A stretch of 64,000 bases of DNA, taken from contig OZ244795.1 in the NCBI GenBank assembly GCA_965219925.1, forward strand, positions 1-64,000. Direction: 5' to 3'. The position numbers were made by a program, and so were the translations under genes. The stretch's first letter is position 1. Every line of letters starts with the position of its first letter. This stretch comes from Bin87 sp965219925. GTDB lineage: Bacteria > Chloroflexota > Dehalococcoidia > Lucifugimonadales > UBA3495. A model generated the notes under the pieces. The model had not been told where the DNA came from, made no database searches, and saw nothing but the letters and a program-made list of their open reading frames with translations. This document shows, one piece after another, positions 26,477-35,018 of the stretch.

Positions 26477-27235
26477 TCACTGCGCCGTCCATCCCCCGTC
26501 CACCACTACCTCGCTGCCCGTGACAAATGAGGACTCGTCAGACGCCAGGTACAAAACCGCGTAAGCAACCTCCTCCGGTTCACCATATCGTCCCATCGGG
26601 ACCAGGGACAGCGTCATTTGATAACGGTCGGTGTCCTCTCGAACCGCCCTGGTCATCTCGGTAACAATGGGGCCGGGATGCACCGAATTCACGCGGATTC
26701 CGTCAGCAGCATACTGGATGGCTGCCGATTTGGTGAAAAGCCGCACCGCTCCCTTGGAACTCTGGTACGCCGATCCGCTGTACGGAACCGCCACGATGCC
26801 CAGTTGCGAAGAGATGTTTACGATCGACCCGCCGCCTGCATCCAGCATTGCCGGTATGGCCGCCCGCGTACCCAAAAACACCCCCTTCGCGTTGACATCC
26901 ATAGTCCGGTCCCAGGACTCGGCGGGCTCGTCGGCGATGCTGTGCGGACTGCTGCCGATCCCGGCGTTGTTGACCAAAATGTTCAGCCCGCCCAATTCAG
27001 CCAACGCTTTTGCTACCGCCTCAGACCAGTGTGATTCCGACGTAACATCCAGATGTTGGTAGATGCACCGCCCGCCTTCGGCAACGATGCTGGCGGCAAC
27101 CGCGTCACCCAGGGCATCCAGCACATCCCCAATCAATACAGACGCGCCCTCGGCGGCAAATAGCCGGGCCGTGCATTCCCCAATGCCGCGGGATCCGCCG
27201 CTCACGATCGCAACCTTTCCATCCAGCCTGGTCAT
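26477..27235 (-). CDS. Short-chain dehydrogenase/reductase (FabG-like)
   Basis: 252 residues, ATG after GGGAGGTTGGT. Cofactor motif GGSRGIGE (near 13), the NNAGIG motif, catalytic Ser in NISSQLG and Tyr/Lys in AYQSSKGA, and the C-terminal VTGSEVVVDGGWT are all present. It oxidises or reduces an alcohol/ketone with NAD(P); specificity unknown. The next gene in the same orientation is a CoA-transferase about 250 bp away across a repeat, so co-transcription is uncertain. Confidence 0.92.
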   Translation of the reverse strand: MTRLDGKVAIVSGGSRGIGECTARLFAAEGASVLIGDVLDALGDAVAASIVAEGGRCIYQHLDVTSESHWSEAVAKALAELGGLNILVNNAGIGSSPHSIADEPAESWDRTMDVNAKGVFLGTRAAIPAMLDAGGGSIVNISSQLGIVAVPYSGSAYQSSKGAVRLFTKSAAIQYAADGIRVNSVHPGPIVTEMTRAVREDTDRYQMTLSLVPMGRYGEPEEVAYAVLYLASDESSFVTGSEVVVDGGWTAQ

Positions 27236-27483
27236 ACCAACCTCCCGGTGAACCTACGCGTACCCGATTAAACTGCCATTGCGAGGAGCGCCCACCCCAC
27301 CTGTCATTGCGAGGAGCGCCCGCTCATCCCGAGCTTGTCGAGGGACGTGGCAATCTCGTTGACATCCCACTCCCGCCAGCCCAGACCCGTCCCCCTCTCC
27401 CTCGATGGGAGAGGGTTGGAGCCTGCCCCGTACTTGATACGGGGGTGAGGGTTAAAAACCCAGCGCCAACCCAACCCGCTGGC
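27236..27483. repeat. Intergenic dispersed repeats, including an intact relative of the IS630 target
   Basis: Contains fragments of the GTCATTGCGAGGAGCG repeat and, at 27368-27415, ACTCCCGCCAGCCCAGACCC followed by GTCCCCCTCTCCCTCGATGG. This is the uninterrupted counterpart of the site into which IS630 copy 2 inserted at 24240-25472. Confidence 0.65.
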
Positions 27484-28668
27484 TCAGGTTATGATTCCCT
27501 GCTCTACCATGTCCGTCATCTCGTCCTCCGTCAGGCCCAACAGGTCGCCGTAAATCTCCTGGTTGTGCTCGCCATACCTGGGGATAGGTCCCGCAGTGGT
27601 GGGGGTTTTGGAGAACTTGATGATGGTGGGGCCCGGAACCAGCATCTTCTTTCCCGGCGGGTCGTGGATCTCCGCCTCCATCATCACTTCACGCTCCCAC
27701 ATATGGCTGTCGGCCAGAACCTCGGGAATGGACTTCACCGCGCCGAACGGAATATCGGCGGCCACCAATGCGTCCTCCACCTCTTTGACCGTGCGTTCCT
27801 CGCACCAAAGGCGCAACAACTCCATGCGTACCTCTGCCATATCGGTAGCAAACATCGGCGCGGCAAACTGAGGGTCTTCAGACATCTCATCGTAATCCAT
27901 TACCTTGAGCATCCGTTGCCACATGCCGGCGCGGGCCGCCCCCGTCGTTACCCAGCCATCCTTGCAACGCAGGAAGGTACCCACCCGCAGGAAATCGTTG
28001 GTGTTGGTCTCGTAGCACATGGCCAGCGCAACTTCCTCCAGGGTAATCCCCCCGTCCAGCATTGCCACTTCCAGCCACTGGCCCTCGCCCGTCCGGTCCC
28101 GGTGACGCAGCGCTCCCAGGATTCCAATCACCGCATGAAGCGCGGCCGTGCGGTCCATCACCGGGCCGTTACCCATGATGGGCTGGTCAAACCCCCGCCC
28201 GGTCTGATCGCCGAAACCGCTCATCGCCTGGATAATTGGGTCGAAACACTGCCGGTCGCGATAGGGCCCGTACTGCCCGAACCCCGACACCGATGCCAGG
28301 ATGATGCCTGGATTCACCTTGCATAGCTCGTCGTAGCCGAACCCCATTTCGACCATCGTGCCCGGCCGGAAGTTTTCCAGCACCACATCCGAAACCTCCA
28401 GCAGCCGGAAGAACAGGTCCTTGCCCTTGTCGTGGCGCGTGTTCAGCGTAACGCTCTTTTTGCCCCGGTTATATGCGGCGAACTGGACACTCATCTCCCC
28501 CACGAATGGCCCGGAATCTCTCAGATCAGCCCCCTTGCGCCACTCCAGCTTGATCACTTCCGCGCCCATGTCCTGCAGGATCAACCCGCCCCGCGGCGCC
28601 GCCTGCCAGCGGGCCAACTCCAAAATTCGCACGCCATCCAAAACAGCTCCCGCGCCGTTGTACGCCAT
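27484..28668 (-). CDS. CaiB/BaiF-type (family III) CoA-transferase
   Basis: 394 residues, ATG after AAAGGAGAA. The N-terminus has VLDGVRILELARWQAAPRGG; the Asp expected for the acyl-CoA intermediate is in GPVMDRTAALHAV, followed by ALRHRDRTGEGQWLEVAMLD, a hallmark of the family. These enzymes move CoA between carboxylic acids, such as formyl-, carnitine- or aromatic-acyl-CoA donors. With the SDR, CMD and FAH proteins it suggests CoA-linked degradation of organic acids (inference). The interlocked-dimer fold requires no partner gene. Confidence 0.9.
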   Translation of the reverse strand: MAYNGAGAVLDGVRILELARWQAAPRGGLILQDMGAEVIKLEWRKGADLRDSGPFVGEMSVQFAAYNRGKKSVTLNTRHDKGKDLFFRLLEVSDVVLENFRPGTMVEMGFGYDELCKVNPGIILASVSGFGQYGPYRDRQCFDPIIQAMSGFGDQTGRGFDQPIMGNGPVMDRTAALHAVIGILGALRHRDRTGEGQWLEVAMLDGGITLEEVALAMCYETNTNDFLRVGTFLRCKDGWVTTGAARAGMWQRMLKVMDYDEMSEDPQFAAPMFATDMAEVRMELLRLWCEERTVKEVEDALVAADIPFGAVKSIPEVLADSHMWEREVMMEAEIHDPPGKKMLVPGPTIIKFSKTPTTAGPIPRYGEHNQEIYGDLLGLTEDEMTDMVEQGIIT

Positions 28669-29032
28669 AACAATTCTCCTTTAGACCGCTGGTTCTGCGG
28701 CGCCCGATTTGGGGACTCCATTCGTGTCCACCAACCGAGGTTTTCGTGAGTATAACCAACCGCCCGGCCACGGTATAGCCGCATTCACCCCCACGCGTGC
28801 CCGGTCCAATCTGTCATTGCGCCCCTGTACTCGATGCGGGGGTTGGCAATCCCGTTACACACAACACCCAATAATCCCGTCTATCCCGTCCATCCAGGTA
28901 AAACCCGTCCCCTCCCCCGCTCATCCTGATCTTGTCGAAGGACCCCCACCGGCGCGGTCGAGGCCGTCCTTGCCGTCTGGCTGTTATCCATACCCGCTAT
29001 CGCAGCGTGGCGCGTCCACGCTGCACCGGACG
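28669..29032. repeat. Gene-free stretch with repeat fragments
   Basis: 364 bp between the CoA-transferase and the first CMD gene, both minus strand. It includes a GTCATTGCG...GGCAATCCCG fragment (28812-28855), a reversed GTCCATCCAGGTAAAACCCG unit (28888) and a TCATCCTGATCTTGTCGAAGG unit (28921-28941). The right part from about 28945 is not recognisable. Confidence 0.6.
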
Positions 29033-29839
29033 TCAGATACCCCGTTCCGTGAACACCGCGTCCGCCTGCTCCAGAGCCTCCTCCACGTACGGCCATCCGC
29101 GATACCAGCCAGCCTGCGAGAATACCTCGCAGATCTCCCGCCGACTCATGCCCAGGTTGAGCGCGTATCCAATGTGCTCCCTCAGTTGCTTCATGTGGCC
29201 CCGGCACATCAGCGCCACCAGGATACACACCGTGCGTTCCTTGGGGGTCAGGTCGCCGCGCGCCCACACCTCACCGAAATTGTAAGCATCGACCAGCGCG
29301 GCAGTCTCCGGCGCCAGCTCGTGGGAAAGCGTGTTTTCCAGATCTGCAGCGGCTTGCTGACCCCAATTCTCACTGCGGATCTGCCGTCCTCTCGCCAGCT
29401 TTTCTTCCACCGACGCCAGCCACTCCGCTTGCAGGGGTTCGCCGTCCTCCCGCTGCCAGATGGGTTGCTCATTGATCACCCGCTGCGCCTGGGCCAGCGA
29501 GGAAACGGTGGCTGGTATTCCAGCGTAAAAGATGAGCTGCAGGAAAATCCCCTTGACCTTTTGCGGTGACATTCCCAGGGATAGTCCCACCCTGATCTGG
29601 TGCTGCAATCCAAATTCCCAGCCGTTGCAGCACTGGGCCGCAATGGTCGCCAGACTTCGCAGCGTCACATCGAGGCCCGGAACCTGCCAAACTCCGCCCC
29701 ACATCACTTCTTCCTGCAGCTTCACGTAGTCCTTGCTAATGTCCGGCAATGCCCCGGTCAGACGTCCCTGGGGCACGTACTGATCGATAAACGCGTGGAG
29801 ATTCGCCGCTTTTCGCGCCAGGTCCGCTGCACTGTCCAT
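29033..29839 (-). CDS. Carboxymuconolactone decarboxylase-like protein 1 of 3
   Basis: 268 residues, ATG after GGGAGAAAG. Two CMD/AhpD-like modules are visible: the first around LDVTLRSLATIAAQCCNGWE and GLSLGMSPQKVKGIFLQLI, the second around LTPKERTVCILVALMCRGHM and ALNLGMSRREICEVFSQAGW. The canonical AhpD CxxC is absent (CCNG, CRGH), so thiol peroxidase chemistry is unlikely; the gamma-CMD role in protocatechuate degradation is possible. It forms a tandem triplet with the two genes transcribed before it, all of similar length and gene order, showing local duplication. Confidence 0.87.
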   Translation of the reverse strand: MDSAADLARKAANLHAFIDQYVPQGRLTGALPDISKDYVKLQEEVMWGGVWQVPGLDVTLRSLATIAAQCCNGWEFGLQHQIRVGLSLGMSPQKVKGIFLQLIFYAGIPATVSSLAQAQRVINEQPIWQREDGEPLQAEWLASVEEKLARGRQIRSENWGQQAAADLENTLSHELAPETAALVDAYNFGEVWARGDLTPKERTVCILVALMCRGHMKQLREHIGYALNLGMSRREICEVFSQAGWYRGWPYVEEALEQADAVFTERGI

Positions 29840-29889
29840 ATTTCTTTCTCCCGATGTTGAGCCTGCCGTATAAAACCCGCGACGCCAGG

Positions 29890-30681
29890 TCAGCCGCGCC
29901 GAGCGTTAAAGACCTCGTTGGCCTGCTCCAGAGCGTCCTCGACGCAGGGCCACCCCCGGTACCAGCCGGCCTGGGCGAACACCTCGCAAATCTGCTGGGC
30001 GTCAAGACCGGCGTCCAGAGCGTATCCAACGTGGCGTTTCAGTTGCCTCATGTGCCCGCGACACATCAAAGCCGCCAGGATGCACACCATGCGTTCCCGA
30101 GGGTCCAGGTCGGCCCGCCGCCACACTTCTCCAAAATGATAACCGTCCACTAGCTCGGCGGACTCTGGAACCAGCTGCCGGGCCAGCGAATGCTCGATTT
30201 CAGCATCGGCGTGCTCGCCCCAGTTCGCAATGCGAATGGCCTTGCCCTGCGCCAGCATCTCTGCAACGGATGCCAGCCATTCGACGTCCAGCGGCACGTC
30301 CCCCGATTTCCATTCCTCCCGCTCGTTGATCACTTCCTGTGCGATACGAAGGCCAAAGACGGTGGCCGGCACTCCGGCGTAAAACAGGAGCTGTATGAAT
30401 ATCCCCTTGATCTGCTGCGCCGTAATCCCAACGGTCAGGCCGGTGCGAACCTGGTGTTCAACGCCAAAGTCATACCCGTTGACACACTGTGCCGTGATGG
30501 TTGCGAAACTACGCAGCTTTAAGTCCAGCCCGTCCACCAGCCACACGCCGCCCCACATCAGCTCATGCTGTACTCGTATGAAATCCGCCAGTACCGGAGT
30601 CGGTCGGGCGTAGGGCAGATGCTGGTCGAAAAACTGCCGCAGTTTCGCCGATTTCTCCTGCAATTCCGTTACGGTTGTCAT
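29890..30681 (-). CDS. Carboxymuconolactone decarboxylase-like protein 2 of 3
   Basis: 263 residues from the ATG at 30681, preceded by GAGGAGG; the frame extends further upstream but without a start signal and through a MITE. Same two-module structure as its neighbours: LDLKLRSFATITAQCVNGYD, GITAQQIKGIFIQLLFYAGV, then LDPRERMVCILAALMCRGHM and LDAQQICEVFAQAGW. The strongest similarity is to copy 3, with identical runs such as QQIKGIFIQLLFYAG. The separation from copy 3 is largely a 122-bp MITE at 30701-30822; without it the genes would lie about 30 bp apart, suggesting one transcript. Confidence 0.87.
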   Translation of the reverse strand: MTTVTELQEKSAKLRQFFDQHLPYARPTPVLADFIRVQHELMWGGVWLVDGLDLKLRSFATITAQCVNGYDFGVEHQVRTGLTVGITAQQIKGIFIQLLFYAGVPATVFGLRIAQEVINEREEWKSGDVPLDVEWLASVAEMLAQGKAIRIANWGEHADAEIEHSLARQLVPESAELVDGYHFGEVWRRADLDPRERMVCILAALMCRGHMRQLKRHVGYALDAGLDAQQICEVFAQAGWYRGWPCVEDALEQANEVFNARRG

Positions 30682-30700
30682 GGCAACTGCCTCCTCGTCC

Positions 30701-30822
30701 CAGGGCCTTTTCAAAGTCGTGGAAATTAACCACCCGCTCGTCCTGAGCCTGTCGAAGGACGGTCGCCGATGGTTCGACAAGCTCACCATGAGCGGAGGTC
30801 GGAGGATTTTGAAAAGGCCCTG
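30701..30822. mobile_element. 122-bp MITE with perfect 10-bp target duplication
   Basis: Ends CAGGGCCTTTTCAAAGTC and ATTTTGAAAAGGCCCTG, flanked on both sides by CTCCTCGTCC (30691-30700 and 30823-30832), a perfect 10-bp direct repeat. The interior holds TCGTCCTGAGCCTGTCGAAGG and its partner GTTCGACAAGCTCACCATGAG, a dispersed repeat pair. The left target copy overlaps the ribosome-site region of CMD gene 2, so the insertion sits only about 10 bp upstream of its translation signals. Confidence 0.92.
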
Positions 30823-30845
30823 CTCCTCGTCCATCAGACCTCGCG

Positions 30846-31628
30846 TTAAGCGTTTTTTTCCGCAAACACTTCCTGGGCCTGTTCCAGGGCGTCTTCCACA
30901 TGGGGCCAGCCCCGATACCAGCCGGCCTGGGAAAACACCTCGCAGATTTCCTGCTGGTTGAACCCCATGTTCAGCGCATATCGGATATAACGCTTCAGCT
31001 GCTTCCAATGCCCACGGGACATCAGCGCCGCCAGCACGCACACCATCCGTTCTTTGGGCGACAGGTCGTCTCGCGCCCACACTTCCCCGAAGTTGTACCC
31101 ATCGACTATGTCCGAGGCTTCCGGAGCCATGCGCTGCGCCAGCGATCCTTCAACCTCGCGGTTGGCCTCCTCCCCCCAGAGACGTTGTCTTATCGCAGTG
31201 GCCCGCTCCAGCTTGGCCTCGACGGTTTCCAGCCAGTCTGCTTCCAGAGGAACATCCGCGGCTTTCCATTCATCCTTCTCGTTGATCACCGTCTGAGCCT
31301 GCAGCAAGCCGTGAACCGTGGCCGGAATACCCGCGTAAAACAGGAGCTGTATGAATATCCCCTTGATCTGCTGCGGCGTCATCCCCATCGTAAGGCCAAC
31401 CCTGATCTGGTGCTGCAGCCCGAAATCCCAGCCGTTGACGCACTGGGCGGAAATGGTAGCAAAGCTGCGCAGCTTCAGATCCAGCCCCGGAGCCTGCCAG
31501 ACCCCGCCCCACATCAACGGTGTTTGAATCCGCGCGTAGTCAGGCGATATATATGGGATATCGCTGCCTGCGGGTAGATACGCCGCCAGATCCTGGGCTC
31601 TCCGCGATAGCTCATCGGGCGTGGTCAT
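30846..31628 (-). CDS. Carboxymuconolactone decarboxylase-like protein 3 of 3
   Basis: 260 residues, ATG after CAGGAGCAACAG. First module LDLKLRSFATISAQCVNGWD and MTPQQIKGIFIQLLFYAGIP; second module LSPKERMVCVLAALMSRGHW and MNFQQ/NQQEICEVFSQAGWY. It is the promoter-proximal gene of the triplet. As in its paralogues, no CxxC redox pair is present. Three successive paralogues might form a hetero-oligomer or act on related ring-cleavage lactones; this is inference. Confidence 0.87.
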   Translation of the reverse strand: MTTPDELSRRAQDLAAYLPAGSDIPYISPDYARIQTPLMWGGVWQAPGLDLKLRSFATISAQCVNGWDFGLQHQIRVGLTMGMTPQQIKGIFIQLLFYAGIPATVHGLLQAQTVINEKDEWKAADVPLEADWLETVEAKLERATAIRQRLWGEEANREVEGSLAQRMAPEASDIVDGYNFGEVWARDDLSPKERMVCVLAALMSRGHWKQLKRYIRYALNMGFNQQEICEVFSQAGWYRGWPHVEDALEQAQEVFAEKNA

Positions 31629-32482
31629 GGGCTGTTGCTCCTGAGAAGGCCGTGCATTACAAAGCCAATTCTACCCGACTATCTCAATAGAGCAAACGCC
31701 AACTCCCGCATCCCGAGCCCGTCGAATGACCCCCTCTCCCTTGATGGGAGAGGGTTGGGGTGAGGGTGCCAATCGCAACCTCATGTCATTGCCAGCAGTG
31801 CCCGCTCATCCCGAGCCTGTCGAAGGACGCTCTGTCATTGCGAGGAGCGCAGCGACGTGGCAATCTCGTTGAGGTTGAACACACGTCGGCAAATCACCAT
31901 TCCTACGGCGACGAGATTGCCACGCTGCGCTCGCAATGACAAAGTGGGTACGCATGAGTGGCACCTGCCCCCTTGCGCCCTCGTAAATCACCCCTATACC
32001 ATCAACCTTGTCAGGTTAAAACTCGTCAATCAACCAACCACACCACCGCCAGAGGTTTCAGGTCGACGGCCATCCCGTCAGTAAAAATCGCAAATCGGCG
32101 CAAGTCAGACCGCAGGTGCGTATTGCTTCAACGCCCCGGTCGGACCCGTCACAGCGGACGCCACTACGCTGCGTGCTGAGACCAGGCCCTTACCGGCCCG
32201 GTCTCAGTGAACGGAATCAGGGGCTAAAAACTTTGCGTAGCACCCGGCCGTATGCTGACAACGACCCGAAACCTCTGGCGAAATCCAACCAACCACCACC
32301 TGACCACCCACAACACCACGCGAAACCCACCACCTGACCAAAAGGAACCGCCATCCCCAACATCCCCCGTTCATCCAGGTAAAAACTCGTCCCCTCACCC
32401 CACGTTTGTATTATGATTAGGGCTGTACGTTCAATCGTTCGACAATATGTTGCCAGGTTCCCGAACAGCACGGAGGTAAATC
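31629..32482. repeat. Long gene-free region: dispersed repeats then unique sequence
   Basis: 31725-31765: CCCCTCTCCCTTGATGGGAG and GGTTGGGGTGAGGGT. 31800-31945: TCATCCCGAGCCTGTCGAAGG and a full GTCATTGCGAGGAGCGCAGC ... CTGCGCTCGCAATGAC inverted-repeat unit, followed by AAAGTGGGTACGC. From 32040 the sequence is mostly unique, low in coding signal, with ACCACC-rich tracts (32285-32340) and a hairpin at 32176-32207. The last 80 bp hold the promoter and the ACGGAGG ribosome site of the GMC gene at 32483. Confidence 0.6.
32176..32207. other. Hairpin of unknown role
   Basis: CTGAGACC (32176-32183) pairs with GGTCTCAG (32200-32207); GGCC and GGCC inside the 16-base loop may extend the stem. No T run, and the nearest genes are over 200 bp away. 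Confidence 0.4.
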
Positions 32483-34030
32483 ATGAAGTACGACGTCATC
32501 GTAGTAGGCGGCGGATCCGCCGGGTGCACCATCGCCAGCCGTCTGTCCGAAGACCCGGACCGTTCGGTACTGCTCCTGGAGGCCGGCCCGGATTATCCGG
32601 AATTCGAGCATTTGCCGGACGATCTTAAGCTGGGCAACAACGTCTGGCTGTCGGCCTACGGCCCCCACAATTGGGGCTACACCGCCCAGATAACTCCGGA
32701 AATGGACGAACTGGTGATCCCGCGCGGGAAAGCCACCGGCGGCTCCAGCGCCGTGAATGGTCAGGTCCTTTTCCGGGGCATCCCCGAGGACTATGACCGC
32801 TGGGCCGAATGGGGTAACGACGAATGGTCGTTCACCAGGGTTCTGCCCTATTTCAACAAGCTGGAAACTGACCTGGACTTTGGCGGCGACGACTTCCACG
32901 GCACCGACGGACCCGTTCCGGTGCGGCGCGCTCCCCGCACCGAGTGGATGCCCCATGCCGTCGCCTTCGAGCAAGCCTGTGTCGCCGAGGGCTATCCCAT
33001 CGACGAAGACCAGAACCACCCCGAGTCCACCGGCGTCTCGCCACGGGCGCGCAATACCATCGACGGCGTCCGCATGAGCATGGCCATCAACTACCTGGAC
33101 CTGGCCCGCCACCGCCTGAACCTGACCATCCGGGGCAACGTAACCGCTCGCCGCATCCTGTTCGATGGGCAACGGGCCGCGGGCATCGAAGCCGAGAGCG
33201 GTGGAGAAATCTTCACCGTGGAGGGCGGCCAGATTATCGTGAGCAGCGGCGCCGTTGCCTCTCCCCAACTCCTGATGCTCTCCGGCGTGGGTCCCGCCGA
33301 ACACCTTCGGAGCCTGGGCATCCCGGTCATCCACGACCTGCCCGGCGTGGGTCAAAACCTCCGAGACCATCCCGCCGCCGCCGCCCTCTATCGGGCCGTT
33401 GGCGAGAGGCCCGACGTCCAGGCCCCGGTGATCCAGGTTGGACTGCGCTACACCGTTGAAGGGTCGAACCTCCGAAACGACATGCAGCTCAGTCCGACCC
33501 TGTTGACCAGCGAGCACCGGCCGGCCCACGTAATCATCGACGATGACCTCAACTACATCGGCATGGGCGCTAGCTTGCAGTTGGCCTTGGGCCAGGGTGA
33601 GTTGACCCTACAATCCACCGACCCCCACGTACAACCCCGCCTGAACTACAACTACTACCAGGAAGAAGAAGACCTCCGGCGCATGCGGGAGGCAATACGC
33701 CTGGGCGTTCGCATTGCCGAGCATCCCGATTACTCCGAGATCCTGTTGGAACGCATCATGCCCACCGACGAAGAGTTGCAGTCCGACGAACTGCTCAACG
33801 ACTGGCTCCGGCGCAACTCCGGAACATCGCACCACATATCCGGCACCTGCAAGATGGGTCCAGACTCCGATCCCATGGCCGTGGTCGACCAGTTCCTGAA
33901 GGTGAAAGGCGTGGAGGGACTCAGGGTGGCCGACGCCTCGGTCATGCCGGACTGCATCCGCGCCAACACCAACGCTACCACCATCATGATCGGCGAAAAA
34001 GTCTCCGATTACATCAAAGACGGCCGCTAG
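32483..34030 (+). CDS. GMC-family FAD oxidoreductase 1
   Basis: 515 residues, ATG after GGAGGTAAATC. FAD-binding GGGSAGCTIASRLSE with the LLLEAGPD strand, GMC signature 1 (PRGKATGGSSAVNGQVLFRG), GMC signature 2 near 257 (GAVASPQLLMLSGVGP), and the catalytic His region SHHISGTCKMG with a C-terminal ADASVMPDCIRANTNA. The family oxidises alcohols, for example choline dehydrogenase or glucose oxidase; the exact substrate is unknown. A close paralogue lies at 49184-50737. Probably cytoplasmic; no signal peptide. Confidence 0.93.
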   Translation: MKYDVIVVGGGSAGCTIASRLSEDPDRSVLLLEAGPDYPEFEHLPDDLKLGNNVWLSAYGPHNWGYTAQITPEMDELVIPRGKATGGSSAVNGQVLFRGIPEDYDRWAEWGNDEWSFTRVLPYFNKLETDLDFGGDDFHGTDGPVPVRRAPRTEWMPHAVAFEQACVAEGYPIDEDQNHPESTGVSPRARNTIDGVRMSMAINYLDLARHRLNLTIRGNVTARRILFDGQRAAGIEAESGGEIFTVEGGQIIVSSGAVASPQLLMLSGVGPAEHLRSLGIPVIHDLPGVGQNLRDHPAAAALYRAVGERPDVQAPVIQVGLRYTVEGSNLRNDMQLSPTLLTSEHRPAHVIIDDDLNYIGMGASLQLALGQGELTLQSTDPHVQPRLNYNYYQEEEDLRRMREAIRLGVRIAEHPDYSEILLERIMPTDEELQSDELLNDWLRRNSGTSHHISGTCKMGPDSDPMAVVDQFLKVKGVEGLRVADASVMPDCIRANTNATTIMIGEKVSDYIKDGR

Positions 34031-34178
34031 CAGGTCGAGTTACACGGTAATTTGCCGTTCGGACGGCGTCCGCATCGCAAACTCCCTCTCCCCTCGCGGG
34101 AGAAGGTTGGGGTGAGGGGGCGTTCCTTCCGTCACCCGAACGGCCACCAAAACGGAAACTATTGGGAGGTTGGCATCA

Positions 34179-34655
34179 ATGGAAGTCCAGTGGATGAATC
34201 ACACCGGATTCGTGGTCAGCGACATGGCGCGTTCCCTCACCTTCTACCGGGACCTGCTGGGGCTGCGGGAGGAACGGGACCAGATTCTGGAAGGTGAATT
34301 TATCTCCGAACTGGTGGGTTATCCAGACGCCAGACTACACATCGTGTATCTCGGCATGGGTGACATGCGCCACTCGGTTGAGCTGATCCAGTACCTCAAC
34401 CCGCCCGGTGTTGCCGTCGATCTCCCCCAGCGCTTCCAGGTAGGCGCTTCTCACCTGGGCGTGATCGTTGACGATCTGGACGCCTTTTACCGGGAGTTGT
34501 CCGCCCAGGGCGTCCGGTTTGTCAGCCCGCCGGCCATACGTCCCAACCCGGTGTACCCGGCGGCCAGCAAAGGCTGCTACATGCAAGACCCCGACGGCAA
34601 CTGGCTGGAGCTGTTGGAACGGCCCCCGGCTCCAGCCGATACCAATTTGGTATAA
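34179..34655 (+). CDS. VOC (glyoxalase-like) protein
   Basis: 158 residues from the ATG at 34179, preceded by GGGAGGT; a TTG at 34170 overlaps that site and is less likely. VOC motifs: MNHTGFVVSDMARSLTFYRD near the N-terminus, VGASHLGVIVDDLDAFYREL in the middle, and MQDPDGNWLELLE at the C-terminus. It lies 148 bp after the GMC gene in the same orientation, so functional linkage is possible but not shown. Confidence 0.87.
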   Translation: MEVQWMNHTGFVVSDMARSLTFYRDLLGLREERDQILEGEFISELVGYPDARLHIVYLGMGDMRHSVELIQYLNPPGVAVDLPQRFQVGASHLGVIVDDLDAFYRELSAQGVRFVSPPAIRPNPVYPAASKGCYMQDPDGNWLELLERPPAPADTNLV

Positions 34656-34697
34656 GGCCGGCGTCCTGTCTTACGCCGCCGCCCGCCCGCGGTGCGG

Positions 34698-35018
34698 TCA
34701 GCGATCCAGTCCCAGGCGCCTGCGGCAAACCTCATACACCGCTTCCAGGAACCCTCCTGCGTAGTGCCGGTGGCTGAAAGCGACGCCGCGAGTCGCAGCG
34801 TCCGACCTGGCGGCTTCGTATAACTCCACCGCCGCCGCGTTGTCATAGGGAAATGGTAATTGACCCATGTAATGCTCGAAGTCGGATATGTCGGCCCAGA
34901 CAATCAACTCCCGTGTGTCAGAGTTATTCGTTGCCCAGTTGTCGCCGTCGTTCTTGCCGCGCAACAACCACCACGCAGCCACGTCCACGGCCGGCGTTCC
35001 ATCTGCGCCCAGAGACAC
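34698..35018 (-). CDS. Hypothetical protein translationally coupled to an LLM oxidoreductase
   Basis: 106 residues. The GTG start overlaps the TAG stop of the LLM gene by one base (CTAGTGTCT on the minus strand), suggesting translational coupling. I do not recognise the family; the sequence has a protein-like composition, with WWLLRGKNDGDNW and ELIVWADISDFEHYMGQLPF, and no membrane segment. It may be a small partner or accessory of the LLM enzyme. Confidence 0.6.
   Translation of the reverse strand: MSLGADGTPAVDVAAWWLLRGKNDGDNWATNNSDTRELIVWADISDFEHYMGQLPFPYDNAAAVELYEAARSDAATRGVAFSHRHYAGGFLEAVYEVCRRRLGLDR

Noticed and set aside
32176..32207. Riboswitch or small RNA at the hairpin before the GMC gene
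   Set aside because: Only one simple stem is visible, 270 bp from the gene, with no conserved riboswitch core.
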